This document shows positions 1 through 9,005 of a stretch of DNA of 20,702 nt, piece after piece. The first letter of the stretch is position 1; the number at the start of each line of letters is the position of its first letter. A program made the translations under genes and the position numbers. The notes below the pieces were generated by a model that was not told the origin of the DNA, ran no database searches, and worked only from the letters and a program-made list of their open reading frames with translations. Origin of the DNA: Gnetum montanum (lineage: Eukaryota > Streptophyta > Gnetopsida > Gnetales > Gnetaceae); assembly GCA_015680685.1 (NCBI GenBank), contig MNCI01006000.1, positions 750,293 to 770,994 of the forward strand, given 5' to 3'.

Positions 1-363
1 ATTTTAAAAATATGAAATTGCAAGCACTAGTTCACTAGTAATTTTTACTTTTAGCAAGTCAAAGCTTCCTTGGGTTTCATTTTTCTATATAAAATCTTTA
101 TTTTTCTTAAACAAAGCAAACATAGACCAAGAAATAGCACTAAAATTTCTTATGAACATTCTATAAGTGGCTGCTAAGCCAAGGAATGATTTTACCTCTC
201 CAACATTTTTAGGAGTTGGGAAATCCCTAATTGCCTTCACATCGGTATCTTTCATCTGAATTTAATTTTTAGAAATCACACACCCCAAATATGTGATTTT
301 CCTCCTGAAGAAATGGCTTTTCTTCACATTGATTACTAACTATGCCTTCTCCAATTTTATACA
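1..363 (-). pseudogene. pol: Outer Ty3/gypsy element: 3' part of RT and start of RNase H (broken, runs off the window)
   Basis: Read on the minus strand from 363 to 1, this encodes the thumb region of a Ty3/gypsy reverse transcriptase. Visible pieces include a 'KKSHFFRRKITYLG' stretch, then 'DFPTPKNVGEVKSFLGLAATY' split by few changes, then 'FIRNFSAI', and finally a tract like the start of RNase H ('SFDLLKVKITSELVLA'). These are family hallmarks of the connection between RT and RNase H. In-frame stops mark it as dead. It is the continuation of the RT encoded at 15594-16130: the inner element sits between them, and the reading phase agrees across the insertion once one target-site copy is discounted. 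The rest of RNase H, integrase and the second LTR should lie beyond base 1. Confidence 0.85.
359..363. repeat. Left target-site duplication of the inner element (ATACA)
   Basis: The five bases ATACA directly before the TG of the left LTR pair with AGACA at 15589-15593 after the CA of the right LTR, matching at 4 of 5 positions. Five base pairs is the usual Ty3/gypsy duplication length. The outer RT reading frame resumes correctly when one copy is discounted, which supports this boundary. Confidence 0.75.
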
Positions 364-955
364 TGTACCGTCCGAAATCATTGGTCTCTGGCTAGAAGGA
401 AACAGAAACCAGGGGATCACCGGACACGCATAGAAGATCCTACCTTCGCCTGAGGGCAAGCTGGAATTTAACAACGGCCGAGTACCTTGAGTGGTCCGCA
501 CGCGGATTAGGCAAGGATTTCCCTGAATGTACATCGCAGTGTTATATGCTGGGTTATGCATAAACAGTGTAACCGATGTGAAACGAGGCGTAAACAGCAT
601 AACTAATGTAAACGGAGCATAAAAGTACCAGAGCGTAAATAGCAAACATGCAATGATGAATGGAAAACTATAACAAATTTTAGGAATAAAATGCAGCAAT
701 ATTATTGCAAAGTGAGAGTTACAATGCACCGGTCTAACGCAGTTGTGGCTTTCACACAAGGTGGACGAATAGCCCCGGTGGATGCAGAGATGACTGTGGG
801 CAAGTTCAAACTGTAGGCACAGTGTAGAGGTTGTATGCTCAGTGTATAGGGTTGAGGTCCAGTGTACAAGGTTCTCTGCTCTGGTTCCTAGCGTCTCTAT
901 TTTTTTTCTCTGATTTGTTCAAATTTGCCAACCTTGATCTAATGAAAAATTGAGA

Positions 956-963
956 TTTTTATA
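956..963 (-). promoter_or_regulatory. TATA box of the left LTR
   Basis: The minus strand reads TATAAAAA within CTGTATAAAAATC, and the same box is present in the right LTR at 14886-14893. It follows the palindrome array, as expected for the U3/R boundary. Confidence 0.6.
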
Positions 964-1039
964 CAGGTTTAGGGTGACACATGGCACATTGACCAGGTGC
1001 GAAAGAATAAAATTTTACAAGTATACAACATGTTACATC

Positions 1040-1490
1040 TGTTGGGCGTATACGCTGTATCAGGCGGGCATAGACTCTGAGCATATACGCTCAGCGTATA
1101 CGCTCAGCGTGTTGGGCGTATATGCTAGGCGTATATGCTGTGGATGATGGACGTATACGCTGGGCGTATACGTTGATGGTTGTTGGGCGTATACGTTGGG
1201 TGCATATGTTGATGGATGCTAGGCATATAAACTGGGCATATACGCTGGGCGTATACGCTGATGGTTGCTCTATTCGTGTGAATCGCTGCCTTGTACCAAA
1301 TCTCGTTCTACAGTGCTGTTTCCATGCCGTCTTCGGGAATTGCATGTTAGGCATATGCATCAATCATACCTGCTGAGCGTATATGTGAGGCATGTACGCT
1401 GGGCATGTACGCTGGGCGTATATGCTGTGAATGCAATCTAGGGCGTATACGATGAGAACATCGGGCGTATATGCTGAGAATACATACTTA
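1040..1490. repeat. GCGTATACGC palindrome array in U3 of the left LTR
   Basis: Many copies of the self-complementary 10-mer GCGTATACGC and one- or two-base variants (such as GCGTATATGC and GCATATACGC) occur here, spaced irregularly by short TGGG or TGATGGTTG linkers. The variants are largely CpG transitions. The array lies immediately upstream of the LTR TATA box in minus-strand reading, the usual place for enhancer elements. A second cluster sits at about 1370-1480, split from the first by a unique stretch. No protein binding can be shown from sequence. Confidence 0.85.
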
Positions 1491-1671
1491 GTGTAAACTA
1501 AGTATTTTAAGCTCTGAAGTTGCCAGGTTTGATAGCAGATGTTGTTGTGGTCATCGAAGGGTCCCAAGAAACTACTCATCGTCAAGTTTGACTTTGCCTG
1601 AAGCTGTCAGTGGGCCCTTAAGCCCGATTCTTGTTGGAAACGTACTAAGCTCAGAATTTTGTGGTGTTTCA

Positions 1672-1685
1672 TTGGTCCCTCTTTG
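1672..1685 (-). promoter_or_regulatory. Polypurine tract next to the 3' LTR
   Basis: On the minus strand the bases just before the LTR read AAAGAGGGACCAA, a purine-rich run ending at the TG of the LTR. This is the position where plus-strand DNA synthesis is primed in LTR elements. The two C bases make it imperfect. Confidence 0.55.
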
Positions 1686-1690
1686 TTGAC

Positions 1691-2690
1691 GCTTGGAGGA
1701 ATCAACCCGAGAAGCATCGACAAAGAAGTGCAAAACACCACAAGCAACTCGATAGAGACTTTGTCCATGGCCACCTTTCTAGACATCATCGCATCGTGTT
1801 TAGTAGTACATGGGATTGTGGGAAATGGAATTTGTATTTGATAGGGAAAGGAAAATTATGGGGATTTGGGAGGAATCAAGGTTGTGTATACGAGTCATGT
1901 TGATCCTTGTCAATAGCCATTATTTAACGGACTCAGAATCAAGACATGATATGTGCGTTCTTTGGCGGAACAAGACTCTTGGTTAGTGTCCGAGAGGACT
2001 TGTTGGCAAAACCAAAGCTACGTGATGATGTGTTGCATTCTTTGGAGGAACAGGACCCTTGCTTAGTATTCAATGGGGAACCTATTGGTGGAGAGCCAAA
2101 GCCATGCAACGGGATGTTTCTTGATTGTTCTAGACATGAGTGTTTTCTTTCGAGGCCACTATCATCCCATCTTGTGTTTTATGCGGGAAGTGACAACATT
2201 TTTTTTTGTGTTCTTATGCTCAAATGCCATGTTGTGGGTTGCAACCGCTTAGGAGTGGCGCAATATGCAACGGTATGTTTGATGTTTCGGGCTGCACTAG
2301 ATGTGTTCGGGATGTAGCCAAGTATAAGTTGTTGAGGGATAGGCAGGATATGAAATGGGGGATGTACTAGTGATTAGTTTGATTTAGTCTTGTCACATGC
2401 GCTGCAGACAATGTCTCACCTTGTTGCTTATGATGAAGTGTATTCTTGTACAAACACCTCTGAGTGTCATCCTGCAAACACAAGTTTGAAAAGACAAGAA
2501 AACCATGAGTGAATAAGAAATCTTAGACTTAAAACAGCTACTGATGACACGAAGGCATCGAATGAGAGTTCAGGCATTGTATATGAATGACGGCAATGTT
2601 GGTAGGATCGGCTGATGGCGAGCGATGCACCGATTCTGATGAAGTTTGAATGCAGCCATGGATTGAAGAATCAGAGATGAGCTTGCCAGT
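1691..2690. other. Unassigned 3' non-coding region of the inner element
   Basis: No RT, RNase H or integrase motif is visible on either strand. A plus-strand open frame of 123 codons runs 1946-2317, but it has no recognisable domain, no intron logic and no relatives in this window, so it is not called as a gene. A diverged internal duplication is visible: the stretch around 1951-1990 (with TTCTTTGGCGGAACAAGAC) recurs at about 2031-2072 (TTCTTTGGAGGAACAGGAC). This is where the pol core would be expected in an autonomous relative. Confidence 0.6.
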
Positions 2691-3283
2691 TTATAGTCTT
2701 AGTAGACTATCATGGGTTAGTTTTATGTCATGAACCATTGGACATTGCCCATTTAGCGTCGTGGCGGACAGTACATTGCCAGTTTCTAGTTTTGACGGAC
2801 CGTGAAGAGGCAAACCAGTTTATAGTCTTAGCGGACTCCGGCAAGTGGGACTGTGGTAGTTTACTGTCGTACCGGACGGGTGCTAGTTTATTTTCATTGT
2901 AGATGCTGTGTGGTATCATTTTATCGTCATGATGCCAGGACGAACTGTGGTATCAGTTTTAAGTCATGATTTTAGGACTGTTCTGTGGTATTAGTTTATA
3001 GTCGTGATGCTAGGACTCTTTGTGGTATTAGTTTATAGTCATGATGCTAGGACTCTCTGTGGTATCAGTTTATAGTTGTGATGCCAGGACTCTCTGTGGT
3101 ATCAGTTTATAGTCGTGATGCCAGGACTCTCTGTGGTATCAGTTTATAGTCGTGATGCCAGGACTCTCTGTGGTATCAGTTTATAGTCGTGATGCCAGGA
3201 CTCTCTGTGGTATCAGTTTATAGTCATGATGCCAGGACTCTCTGTGGTATCAGTTTATAGTCGTGATGCCAGGACTCTCACGT
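2690..3283. repeat. Tandem array, 37-bp unit (with a decayed left part)
   Basis: Eight units starting GGTATCAG or GGTATTAG begin at 2987, 3024, 3061, 3098, 3135, 3172, 3209 and 3246, exactly 37 bp apart, with a diverged copy at 2948. The core is AGTTTATAGTCGTGATGCC then AGGACTCTCTGT. To the left (2690-2945) the same AGTTTA...GTC...GGAC theme continues irregularly. The most regular units are at the right, next to the RT remnant. Variable tandem arrays near the 3' end are known from Tat/Ogre elements. Confidence 0.95.
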
Positions 3284-3369
3284 ACCTAAGCTTGTACTCA
3301 AATATGGAACTATTTCAAGAACAAATGATTAGTAGGATTTGCAAGCTCATGCCCTTCCATATCGGTGTG

Positions 3370-3875
3370 CTCGTCTCACCTGTGGCTTGTTTCAATTTTG
3401 GATCAAGGATGATGTTGTGCTGGATGATTCGAGGGTCTAACCTGGGCATATCGATGTAAGACCAAGTGAATGCTTTCATGTTGTTTTGAAGCACATCTTC
3501 TATGTCTTTGGCCAGAGGAGGTTGCAATAGTGTACTTAATTTTAATATTTTGGTCTCACCATCAGGCATAACGATGGGGGTTTCAGTCAATGGGTCTTCA
3601 GTGATATTTTTAGCTTCTATGTCAAGGGACTTTGTCATACCTTTGTAGTTATCTAGCATTTGTTGTGTTGAAGCTATGACTGCATCATCTGTTGATAAAC
3701 TTAAATGGATGAGTGTTATGTCGATGTCCCTTGCGATCTTTCCATACGACCCATTGATGATTAACGGTGCGGATAAATGCTGACAATCCATCGAGCTTGC
3801 TCCTACCAATAAACAGAGAGTAGAATGAGCTAGTAGGTATTTTTCCATGTTTTCTGGTAGCGTAAGTCATGTGTG
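3370..3875 (-). pseudogene. pol: Pol fragment: PR-RT linker and RT lead-in only
   Basis: Minus-strand translation first gives a linker with 'RKHGKIPTSSFYSLF', then after a frameshift one long open stretch (3848-3315) that includes 'MKAFTWSYIDMPRLDPRII' and 'QHNI'. That segment is the conserved lead-in just before the RT fingers in plant Ty3/gypsy elements. Coding similarity ends at about 3370. The fingers, the palm with the catalytic aspartates, RNase H and integrase do not follow; instead the 37-bp array begins. The fragment also starts abruptly at the 29-bp array (3917-4032), beyond which lies the opposite-strand gene. The element therefore cannot have made its own reverse transcriptase in this form. 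Confidence 0.85.
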
Positions 3876-3916
3876 CAGGTATGATGGTGGTTTATCGTCG
3901 CACTAGGACGCATGGA

Positions 3917-4040
3917 AGTTTAAGGCCTTATCGGGCCGAATGCGATCCGTGGGTGGCAGTTTAAGGCCTTACCGGGCCGCCATGGCAGTTTAAGGCCATA
4001 CTGGGCCGCCATGGTAGTTTAAGGCCATACCGAGCCAGCA
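3917..4040. repeat. Tandem array, 29-bp unit, at the promoter-side border of the antisense gene
   Basis: AGTTTAAGGCC starts at 3917, 3958, 3987 and 4016; the last three are exactly 29 bp apart. The unit is AGTTTAAGGCCnTAnnGGGCCGCCATGG. It shares the AGTTTA core with the arrays at 2690-3283 and 9465-9781, and the exact string AGTTTAAGGCC recurs at about 9460-9500 on the far side of the antisense gene. Confidence 0.9.
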
Positions 4041-4268
4041 TGTTCACCGTAAAATTTGCACAGGAGAGTCTGCGCCAAAATGTTCGGTGTGGACTTCTGA
4101 AATTGGTTTACAAGGGAATCAGGATGTGGTAGAATTTGTTTTTTTTCTTAGATATATATATATATATTTATTTTTTGAAAAAATTTGATTAAAATGAGTG
4201 ATAAATAGAATAAAAAGAGACAAAGTGCAAGGCGGCAACGATGGTAGCGGTGGAGGTGCACGGAGCGC

Positions 4269-4276
4269 TATATATA
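4269..4276 (+). promoter_or_regulatory. TATA box of the antisense gene
   Basis: GCGCTATATATAGGGG is a textbook plant TATA box on the plus strand, about 330 bp upstream of the inferred ATG at 4601. Transcription would start near 4300. A TA dinucleotide run at 4152-4168 lies about 110 bp further upstream and is a weaker alternative. The box is oriented against gag-pol transcription. Confidence 0.65.
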
Positions 4277-4304
4277 GGGGTAGGGGTGTCATTTGTAAGC
4301 ATTG

Positions 4305-4600
4305 TGAACCGGGAGCAAACTGAGCGGGAGCGTAAAACTCGAGTGTAAGCGTAAAACCTGAGCGTAAGCATAATCAGTGAGAGTAAGCGTAGATGACAAA
4401 ACCCTGAGCGTCAGCGTAAACGACCAAACCCCAGCGTAAACCTCCAACTCTTGTGTAAAGGCTCAGCGTGAGCATAGAGGTTCAAGCGTCGACGTAGAGA
4501 CTCAGACCCTGGAGTAGAGGACTAGATCTCAGTGTAGAGGATCAAACCTCAGTCTAGAGGATCAGACCTCAGCGTAAATCTCAACGTAGAGGACGCCGAA
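4305..4600 (+). repeat. 5' UTR of the antisense gene, built of GCGTA-type repeats
   Basis: The stretch between the TATA box and the ATG is made of degenerate units such as GAGCGTAAGCGTAAAACC, and later CAGCGTAGAGG/ATCAGACCTC. It belongs to the same sequence family as the LTR and leader repeats. One four-codon upstream open frame is visible (ATG at 4393, TGA at 4405). No other feature was recognised. Confidence 0.6.
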
Positions 4601-4731
4601 ATGGGAAAGGGCAAGGAGGTGGAAGGCCAGGGGAGAAAGGGGCCTGATCTGACTTTCGCGGAGGATAGCGAGGCCATGCTGCAGTGTCTGCCCAGGCCGA
4701 GGATTCCATCATGGCCTGGATTGTCACACAG
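4601..4731 (+). CDS. Antisense gene exon 1 (start codon exon)
   Basis: The ATG at 4601 sits in GCCGAAATGGG, with a purine at -3 and G at +4. The exon encodes 43 residues plus two bases: a charged start ('MGKGKEVEGQGRKG') and 'CLPRPRIPSWPGLSHR'. It ends CACACAG/GTAGGC. Two bases carry over and are completed by the first G of exon 2, giving an open frame into the phosphatase-like domain. There is no signal peptide or membrane segment. The exon is unbroken. Confidence 0.7.
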
Positions 4732-5519
4732 GTAGGCTCTAGTCCTACTTCTGTTGGTTATTTTCATCTATACATGTTACTTTGGCGTAGATAATCATCA
4801 TAGCGTAGAGAGTTTTGGCATATATGCCCAGTGTAGAGGGTTTCGGCGTATACACCCAACGTAGACAGTTAGCGTAGAGGGCCTATACGCTAAGCATAGA
4901 AGGTTTCTAGAGCATATAGCGTATATTGTATATAGCGTAAATTGTTTGTAGCATAATCTATTTTGTCCATACACAGCGTAAACTATTTTACCAGCATGAA
5001 GTGTAGATGATTTTATGAAGTGTAGACGATTTTTACAGTGTGTACGCTGACTAATTTCACAGCGTATACGCTGGTGGTTTCCATGGCGTATACGCTGAGC
5101 GTAAACAGTTAATTATTTTCAAGTGGGGTACAGTGTAGACCTATTTTCATGGCGTATGGTGTAAACTATTTTCAGCGTAAACTATTTTCATAGTGTTCAA
5201 CGTAAACTATTTGCACGGCGTATACGCTAGCGGTCTGCATGGCGTGTACGCTGACTATTTTCCACGACGTATACGCTAACTTTTTGCCACGACGTATACA
5301 CTGACTATTTGCCACGACGTATACGCTAACTGTTTGCCACGGCGTATACGCTGACTATAAACGGTTTCATAGCGTATACGCTGATGATTTTTTATAGCGT
5401 ATACACTGAGCATGAACGGTTTGTAATTTTTCTAAGTGTTGGCCTACAACATGGAAGTTTGTTGTTTCATCTCCTTTTCATGTATGGCTGATCTACCGTG
5501 GCACTTTGGTTATTTGTAG
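4732..5519 (+). other. Intron 1 of the antisense gene, filled with GCGTATACGC repeats
   Basis: The donor is CAG/GTAGGC and the acceptor TTATTTGTAG/G. The 788-bp intron holds a dense array (about 4790-5425) of GCGTATACGC and relatives, many in the unit GCGTATACGCTGACTATTTGCCACGAC. Earlier units read GCGTAGAGGGTTTCGGC and GCGTAAACTATTTTCA. The same palindrome is in the LTR U3 and leader. The next five introns are only about 75-100 bp each and lack the repeat. Confidence 0.75.
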
Positions 5520-5969
5520 GGACACTGAACCTTTTCTCCTGGTCATTGAGCTCGTTGGAGTATTGACATGGTTTGGCCCCATTAAGGCCAATGAACCTAC
5601 CCCTGATTTGACTGTTGAAAATAATGGGGTATGGTTCAGGGAAGGGGCCTGTGAATTCCTTACCTTCATGCTGGACAGATTCAAGGTGGTGATTTGGTCA
5701 CACCTAAAAGAACAAGTGGCCCAGAGCATGCTTGAGGCGATGTTACTAGGAGCTTCAGTGGGCGTCGAGGTTTTTATGGAGGATATCGATGAGAGACCGC
5801 TTGTGATCAAGGGCGGTCCCTCTGGTGGGCCCAGGTCTACTCGCCCGTTAGAGTGCGTGTAGGTCCAATTGCCGTGAGGGCATGATTATCTCAACAATAC
5901 TCTATTCTTAGCTGCGCGTGCACACACACTGTTCCAGAACCCTCCTGGCACAGTGTACCGGGTAGAGAG
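5520..5969 (+). CDS. Antisense gene exon 2: FCP1/NLI-interacting-like phosphatase domain, catalytic residues lost
   Basis: Residues 49-59, 'FLLVIELVGVL', occupy the place of the plant 'LLVLDLNGVL' motif I; the nucleophile Asp is Glu. Residues 84-120 fit the next block ('WFREGACEFLTFMLDRF', then 'VVIWS' with the motif II Ser at 114). 'DERPLVIK' fits the motif III region. 'NNTLFLAARAHTLFQNPPGT' (169-188) corresponds to the family's NTLLLDDSP...NPP block, with the DD pair replaced by AA. The order and spacing of four blocks support the assignment, which rests on remembered family patterns and not on a search. Stops at 5860 (TAG) and 5875 (TGA) are one transition from CAG and CGA. The exon ends GAG/GTAATA in phase with exon 3. 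Confidence 0.6.
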
Positions 5970-6046
5970 GTAATATTATTTAGCTTGTCATTTCTCTCTC
6001 TCTATTTTTAGTGTCTGCCCCTATTTTGACGACTGTTCTTTTGCAG

Positions 6047-6315
6047 GCCCCAAGTTAACCAAGACAGAACATACATTGATGATGATGGGCTTGCCCTAGC
6101 CCATACCACTCTAGATACCTTTATGGCTAGTCCCACCCTTTGTGGAGCTGTGTTAGCTCAAACCAAGGGTGATATTGTCCATTTTCACAAATGGTTTTCT
6201 AGAGCGTTCACCCAATGCACAGCTCGTGGATGGTTTCATGGAGATTGGTTGCCTAAGGGACCAATTTTTCCTCGTGACTTTGACTTGGGTAGCACCTCTA
6301 AGTCCACTACTGAAG
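6047..6315 (+). CDS. Antisense gene exon 3: end of phosphatase-like domain
   Basis: The acceptor is TTTTGCAG/G and the donor GAAG/GTAAGT, both strong plant sites. The exon is open throughout (residues 194-284). It starts 'PQVNQDRTYIDDDGLALAHT', followed by 'TLDTFMASPTLCGAVLAQ'. In FCP1-like plant proteins the NPP block is followed by a D-rich turn and a 'LRVYLEGLA...VQ.Y' helix; this exon has a comparable layout. It closes with a Ser/Thr-rich linker. There is no stop and no frameshift. Confidence 0.68.
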
Positions 6316-6404
6316 GTAAGTGATAGTATTTTCTAGATGTGTTAACGTTTTTGTTCCACTGCTAGGGGTTATACTAATGTGATGGTTTCAAATTGTATCT
6401 ACAG

Positions 6405-7451
6405 TTGATGTCCCTCCTAGCGAAGACCCTGTCACAACCGGACGAACCGAGAGCACCCTCTCGATGAAGTTTGGGGAGATCAGTAAGGCTCAGAAATGGT
6501 TGCGTACCCATGCCCCACCGTCCATCGTCTGTTGTTTAGGTGACGTCGGCCTTATGGAGCTCTTTACAACTCTGAGCCCTGATGTATCGATAGCCGAAAT
6601 GATTGGAATTGTCGATTCATTCGACAAATCCGTCTCGTACTATAGCACCCAGATTAAGGGTGTTAAGATAGTTTTCCATTTGTCACCTGAATTCTTTTCG
6701 AACCTGTTTGGTGTACCGGCAGATGGAGTGGACGTAGTTTTGGACAGGGCTCATAAAGAGCTTCATATGATACGTGAGCTAGAGGACTGGTTGGGCGTTA
6801 CCAAGGGTGCTAAGGGATTCCCTATGTAGGGGAAGTCAAAGGTTGAAGAAGTTAATGAATTATATCCCCTGTTTAGGGCACGGGTATTCCCTAAATCCCT
6901 TTCCCAGGTGCAGAGTCTTGGTGTTGACATTGTGCATATTATCCAAACCGTCCTAGAAACCGGAATGCGTTACAACTGGGCTCAATTTTTGTTTTCGGGC
7001 CTTCACAAGGAGATAGTGCGATTGTGCTCAAATGTCAAGGTGCAGTCCCACTTTACCTTTGCATTCTTTGCTGGTTATTTGCACCGCTTAGCCAAGTTTC
7101 TGGTTGTTCGCGCAGACAACAAGTATGTTCTGCGGGATCAAGGCCAATTATCCCACCCATGGATCAACCATTTGTTTGAAACAGCCGAGTCCCAAGATGC
7201 ACCTGAGGGAATTGATGAATCCGTATCTGTCATAATAGGGGGGTTATCTGGTACCTCAATCCACACACGTGACAATGTGGGGTTGAAACCAGAAGACGTG
7301 CCTTATACTGCCAAGAGAGTAGAACGGGTCATCAATGAAACCATCGGCAAGGCCAAGTCAAAGTTGATGAAGCGCGAATGTTCAACCGAGGAAGCTTCAA
7401 ATGTGGACGAGCCATGGTTGAAGTGCATAGGGTTCAAGATGCCTGTCTGAG
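6405..7451 (+). CDS. Antisense gene exon 4: large middle domain, transposon-protein-like
   Basis: This 1,047-bp exon follows TATCTACAG/TT and ends CTGAG/GTAAGT. It encodes residues 284-632 with two nonsense codons (TAG 6827, TGA 7448, the latter next to the donor). 'STQIKGVKIVFHLSPEFF' and 'SNLFGVPADGVD' (about 364-393) resemble the 'V.GV.I.FSPE.IN.LLG.P' style of putative plant transposon proteins. The 'WAQFLFSGLHKEIVR' and 'FTFAFFAGYLHRLAKF' stretches that follow have similar helical spacing to that family. The assignment is tentative, and a plant-mobile-domain-like origin is an alternative. No DDE triad or nuclease motif was recognised. Confidence 0.6.
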
Positions 7452-7548
7452 GTAAGTAAACTTAGTATTCTCATTGCTTTTTTCATATTATTCATAATTT
7501 TTATTTTGACCGATTGCATGCCATTGATGCCTTCAAACCTAACTCGAG

Positions 7549-7788
7549 AAGTAAGGAGGCAGGAATTAGAGACTATCATTGAAGAGGAGGAGACTACAAC
7601 GGAGTTAGTGACCACTGAGGAAGAGGCCGGCAAGGATCAGGCAGAAGAAATAGAGGAGCTACGAGAAGATACCACGGAGACTGAACTGGTCGATGACCAG
7701 AGTGGTGTCGATGAAATGTTCAGTAGCTTCCTCAAGGGAAGGTTGGACCTTGGTGACCCTCCAAATCCAGAAGGGGACAAGGAATGTG
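7549..7788 (+). CDS. Antisense gene exon 5: acidic linker
   Basis: The exon is open across residues 633-713 and very rich in Glu, Thr and Asp ('ETIIEEEETTTELVTTEEEA'). It is likely disordered. The chosen acceptor, ACTCGAG/AA, keeps phase with exon 4 but has a poor pyrimidine tract, so this junction is the weakest of the first six introns. The donor is TGTG/GTATGT. Composition is unlike the flanking exons. Confidence 0.55.
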
Positions 7789-7871
7789 GTATGTTTTATT
7801 TTATTTTATTGTGTCGCTTTGTGAGTTGTTGTTTCCATGGTATTTTATTTTTATGTTTTCATCGCTTTCAG

Positions 7872-8066
7872 ACGAAGGTAGTGAAACCAGAACGATGCGG
7901 CTGGACGTGCCCATGAAAATGGTCCCCCCTGAAAGTACCGCGAAGGTTAGTCCATCTTGTACTCGTGGACCATTTACTTGGACAGAGATGCCAAGTAAGA
8001 TGGATTTTGTGGCTGGTATCATTGAGGAAGTTTTTGAACGCATTCAGGAAGCCCACCCTGAGATAG
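7872..8066 (+). CDS. Antisense gene exon 6
   Basis: The acceptor GCTTTCAG/AC and donor ATAG/GTATAA are both clear and phase-consistent. Residues 713-778 contain 'GPFTWTEMPSKMDFVAGIIE' and 'EVFERIQEAHPEI', an amphipathic helix. It is open with no stop. No family was recognised. Confidence 0.62.
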
Positions 8067-8156
8067 GTATAAATGTTGCGAGTTTTTTATAGCTTTAGAG
8101 TTTCACACTCCGTTCTTTTTTTGTCATTTTATCGTTCATTCTTTTCAGATGCGTAG

Positions 8157-8941
8157 GTGCCAAACAGAGGTGGGATCCATTTGAGACAGTTAACATTGAG
8201 AGTTTACCCACACTATCCCCAGAAGTCGAGCAAGTGCCAAGGCCAGTTTACAAGGAGGTGGTGGAATGTCTTGTACACAACGCCAAATCGCTTTGGACTT
8301 GTAGGCGTTCCATCGAACAGTTGTGGTTGCAAGTTCAATCAAAGGAGAAAGAAGTTTTCGATTTGTCAGTCAAGCGTGATGACCTCAAGGCTTGGTATGA
8401 GTTCGCCTCTACTAAACTAAGTGGTGATCGTTCTTGGAGGACTTCTGAGGTCACGTATACTAGATACTAGAATCTACTCAATCGCCACGTGTCACTGACC
8501 CAGAGACTAGCAGAGCTTAAGGCCCAGGTGGACCTATTGAACCTCAAGTGCCAGGATTGGAAGGCTTTCGCTTCCAAGGTACACAAATGGGGTCAGGATG
8601 AAAAGAATCACAAACATCATTATAATAAATCATTGAAAGAAGTATCTATTGAAAAATGTCAGCTTGAGATGTTTGTGGAGGGTCTGGGTCGGCGCTCTGC
8701 ATTTGATACCTTTGCTCAAAATACAACTGTTGAGATGGAATCTCCTACAAGGGTAATCATGAAGGCTTTTTGGGAGATGTCTGTGGGTGAATTCCCTTTA
8801 AACTGTCCTACCTGGTCAACTGTTGACAAGGGGAAGGCCTTGACAGATGTTGACCTAGGCCTTGATGGGACCGATTGGACCAGTGTCTCAAAAGAGGAAA
8901 TCCTTCGCTGACTGGAGTTTGGTTTAGGGGGGTCCCCTTCA
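8157..8941 (+). CDS. Antisense gene exon 7: coiled-coil region
   Basis: The second AG after the pyrimidine tract (GCGTAG/GT) keeps frame, whereas the first AG (TTTTCAG/A) would meet a stop at once. The exon encodes residues 778-1028 and then TGA at 8909. Residues 800-960 are rich in Lys, Glu, Leu and Gln with heptad spacing ('IEQLWLQVQSKEKEVFDLSV', 'TQRLAELKAQVDLLNLK'), so a coiled coil is likely. One nonsense codon lies at 8468. A GTAAGT donor at 8942 suggests the original gene continued into another exon and that the TGA at 8909 may be a mutation. Confidence 0.62.
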
Positions 8942-9005
8942 GTAAGTGTTTTTTATCCTGAAATTCATTCACTCAATAATGTTTGAAGGTTTTCTCTTTA
9001 TCAAG

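Larger units (their letters stand above)
364..1671 (-). repeat. 3' LTR of the inner element (left copy)
   Basis: This 1308-bp copy matches 14294-15588 along its whole length. By eye, roughly nine bases in ten agree over the first 300 bases, and most differences are C/T or G/A transitions. Its ends are TGTACC...TTTCA. On the minus strand it holds a U3 with a GCGTATACGC array (about 1040-1490) followed by a TATAAAAA box (956-963). As the downstream LTR it would have supplied the poly(A) region. The AATAAA of the right copy has become AATAGA here. Confidence 0.93.

Noticed and set aside
340-759. Minus-strand 139-codon frame in the LTR (and its partner at 14291-14755)
   Set aside because: It is conserved only because the LTR is duplicated; it crosses the LTR border, has no domain, and lies across the R/U5 region.
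1040-1490. GCGTATACGC arrays as a CRISPR-like repeat-spacer structure
   Set aside because: Spacing is irregular, the linkers are themselves repeated and short, the motif is only 10 bp and palindromic, and the context is a plant LTR.
1672-2690. Possible integrase or RNase H remnant
   Set aside because: All frames on both strands were scanned by eye for HHCC, DDE or RNase H blocks and none was seen.
4152-4168. TA dinucleotide run as the main TATA box of the antisense gene
   Set aside because: It is a plain microsatellite; the CTATATATAGGGG at 4268 has the better TATA context and distance to the ATG, so the run is kept only as an alternative.
5493-5810. Minus-strand 105-codon frame opposite exon 2
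   Set aside because: Exon 2 has splice sites and domain similarity on the plus strand; the minus frame has no recognisable content and is not part of gag-pol.
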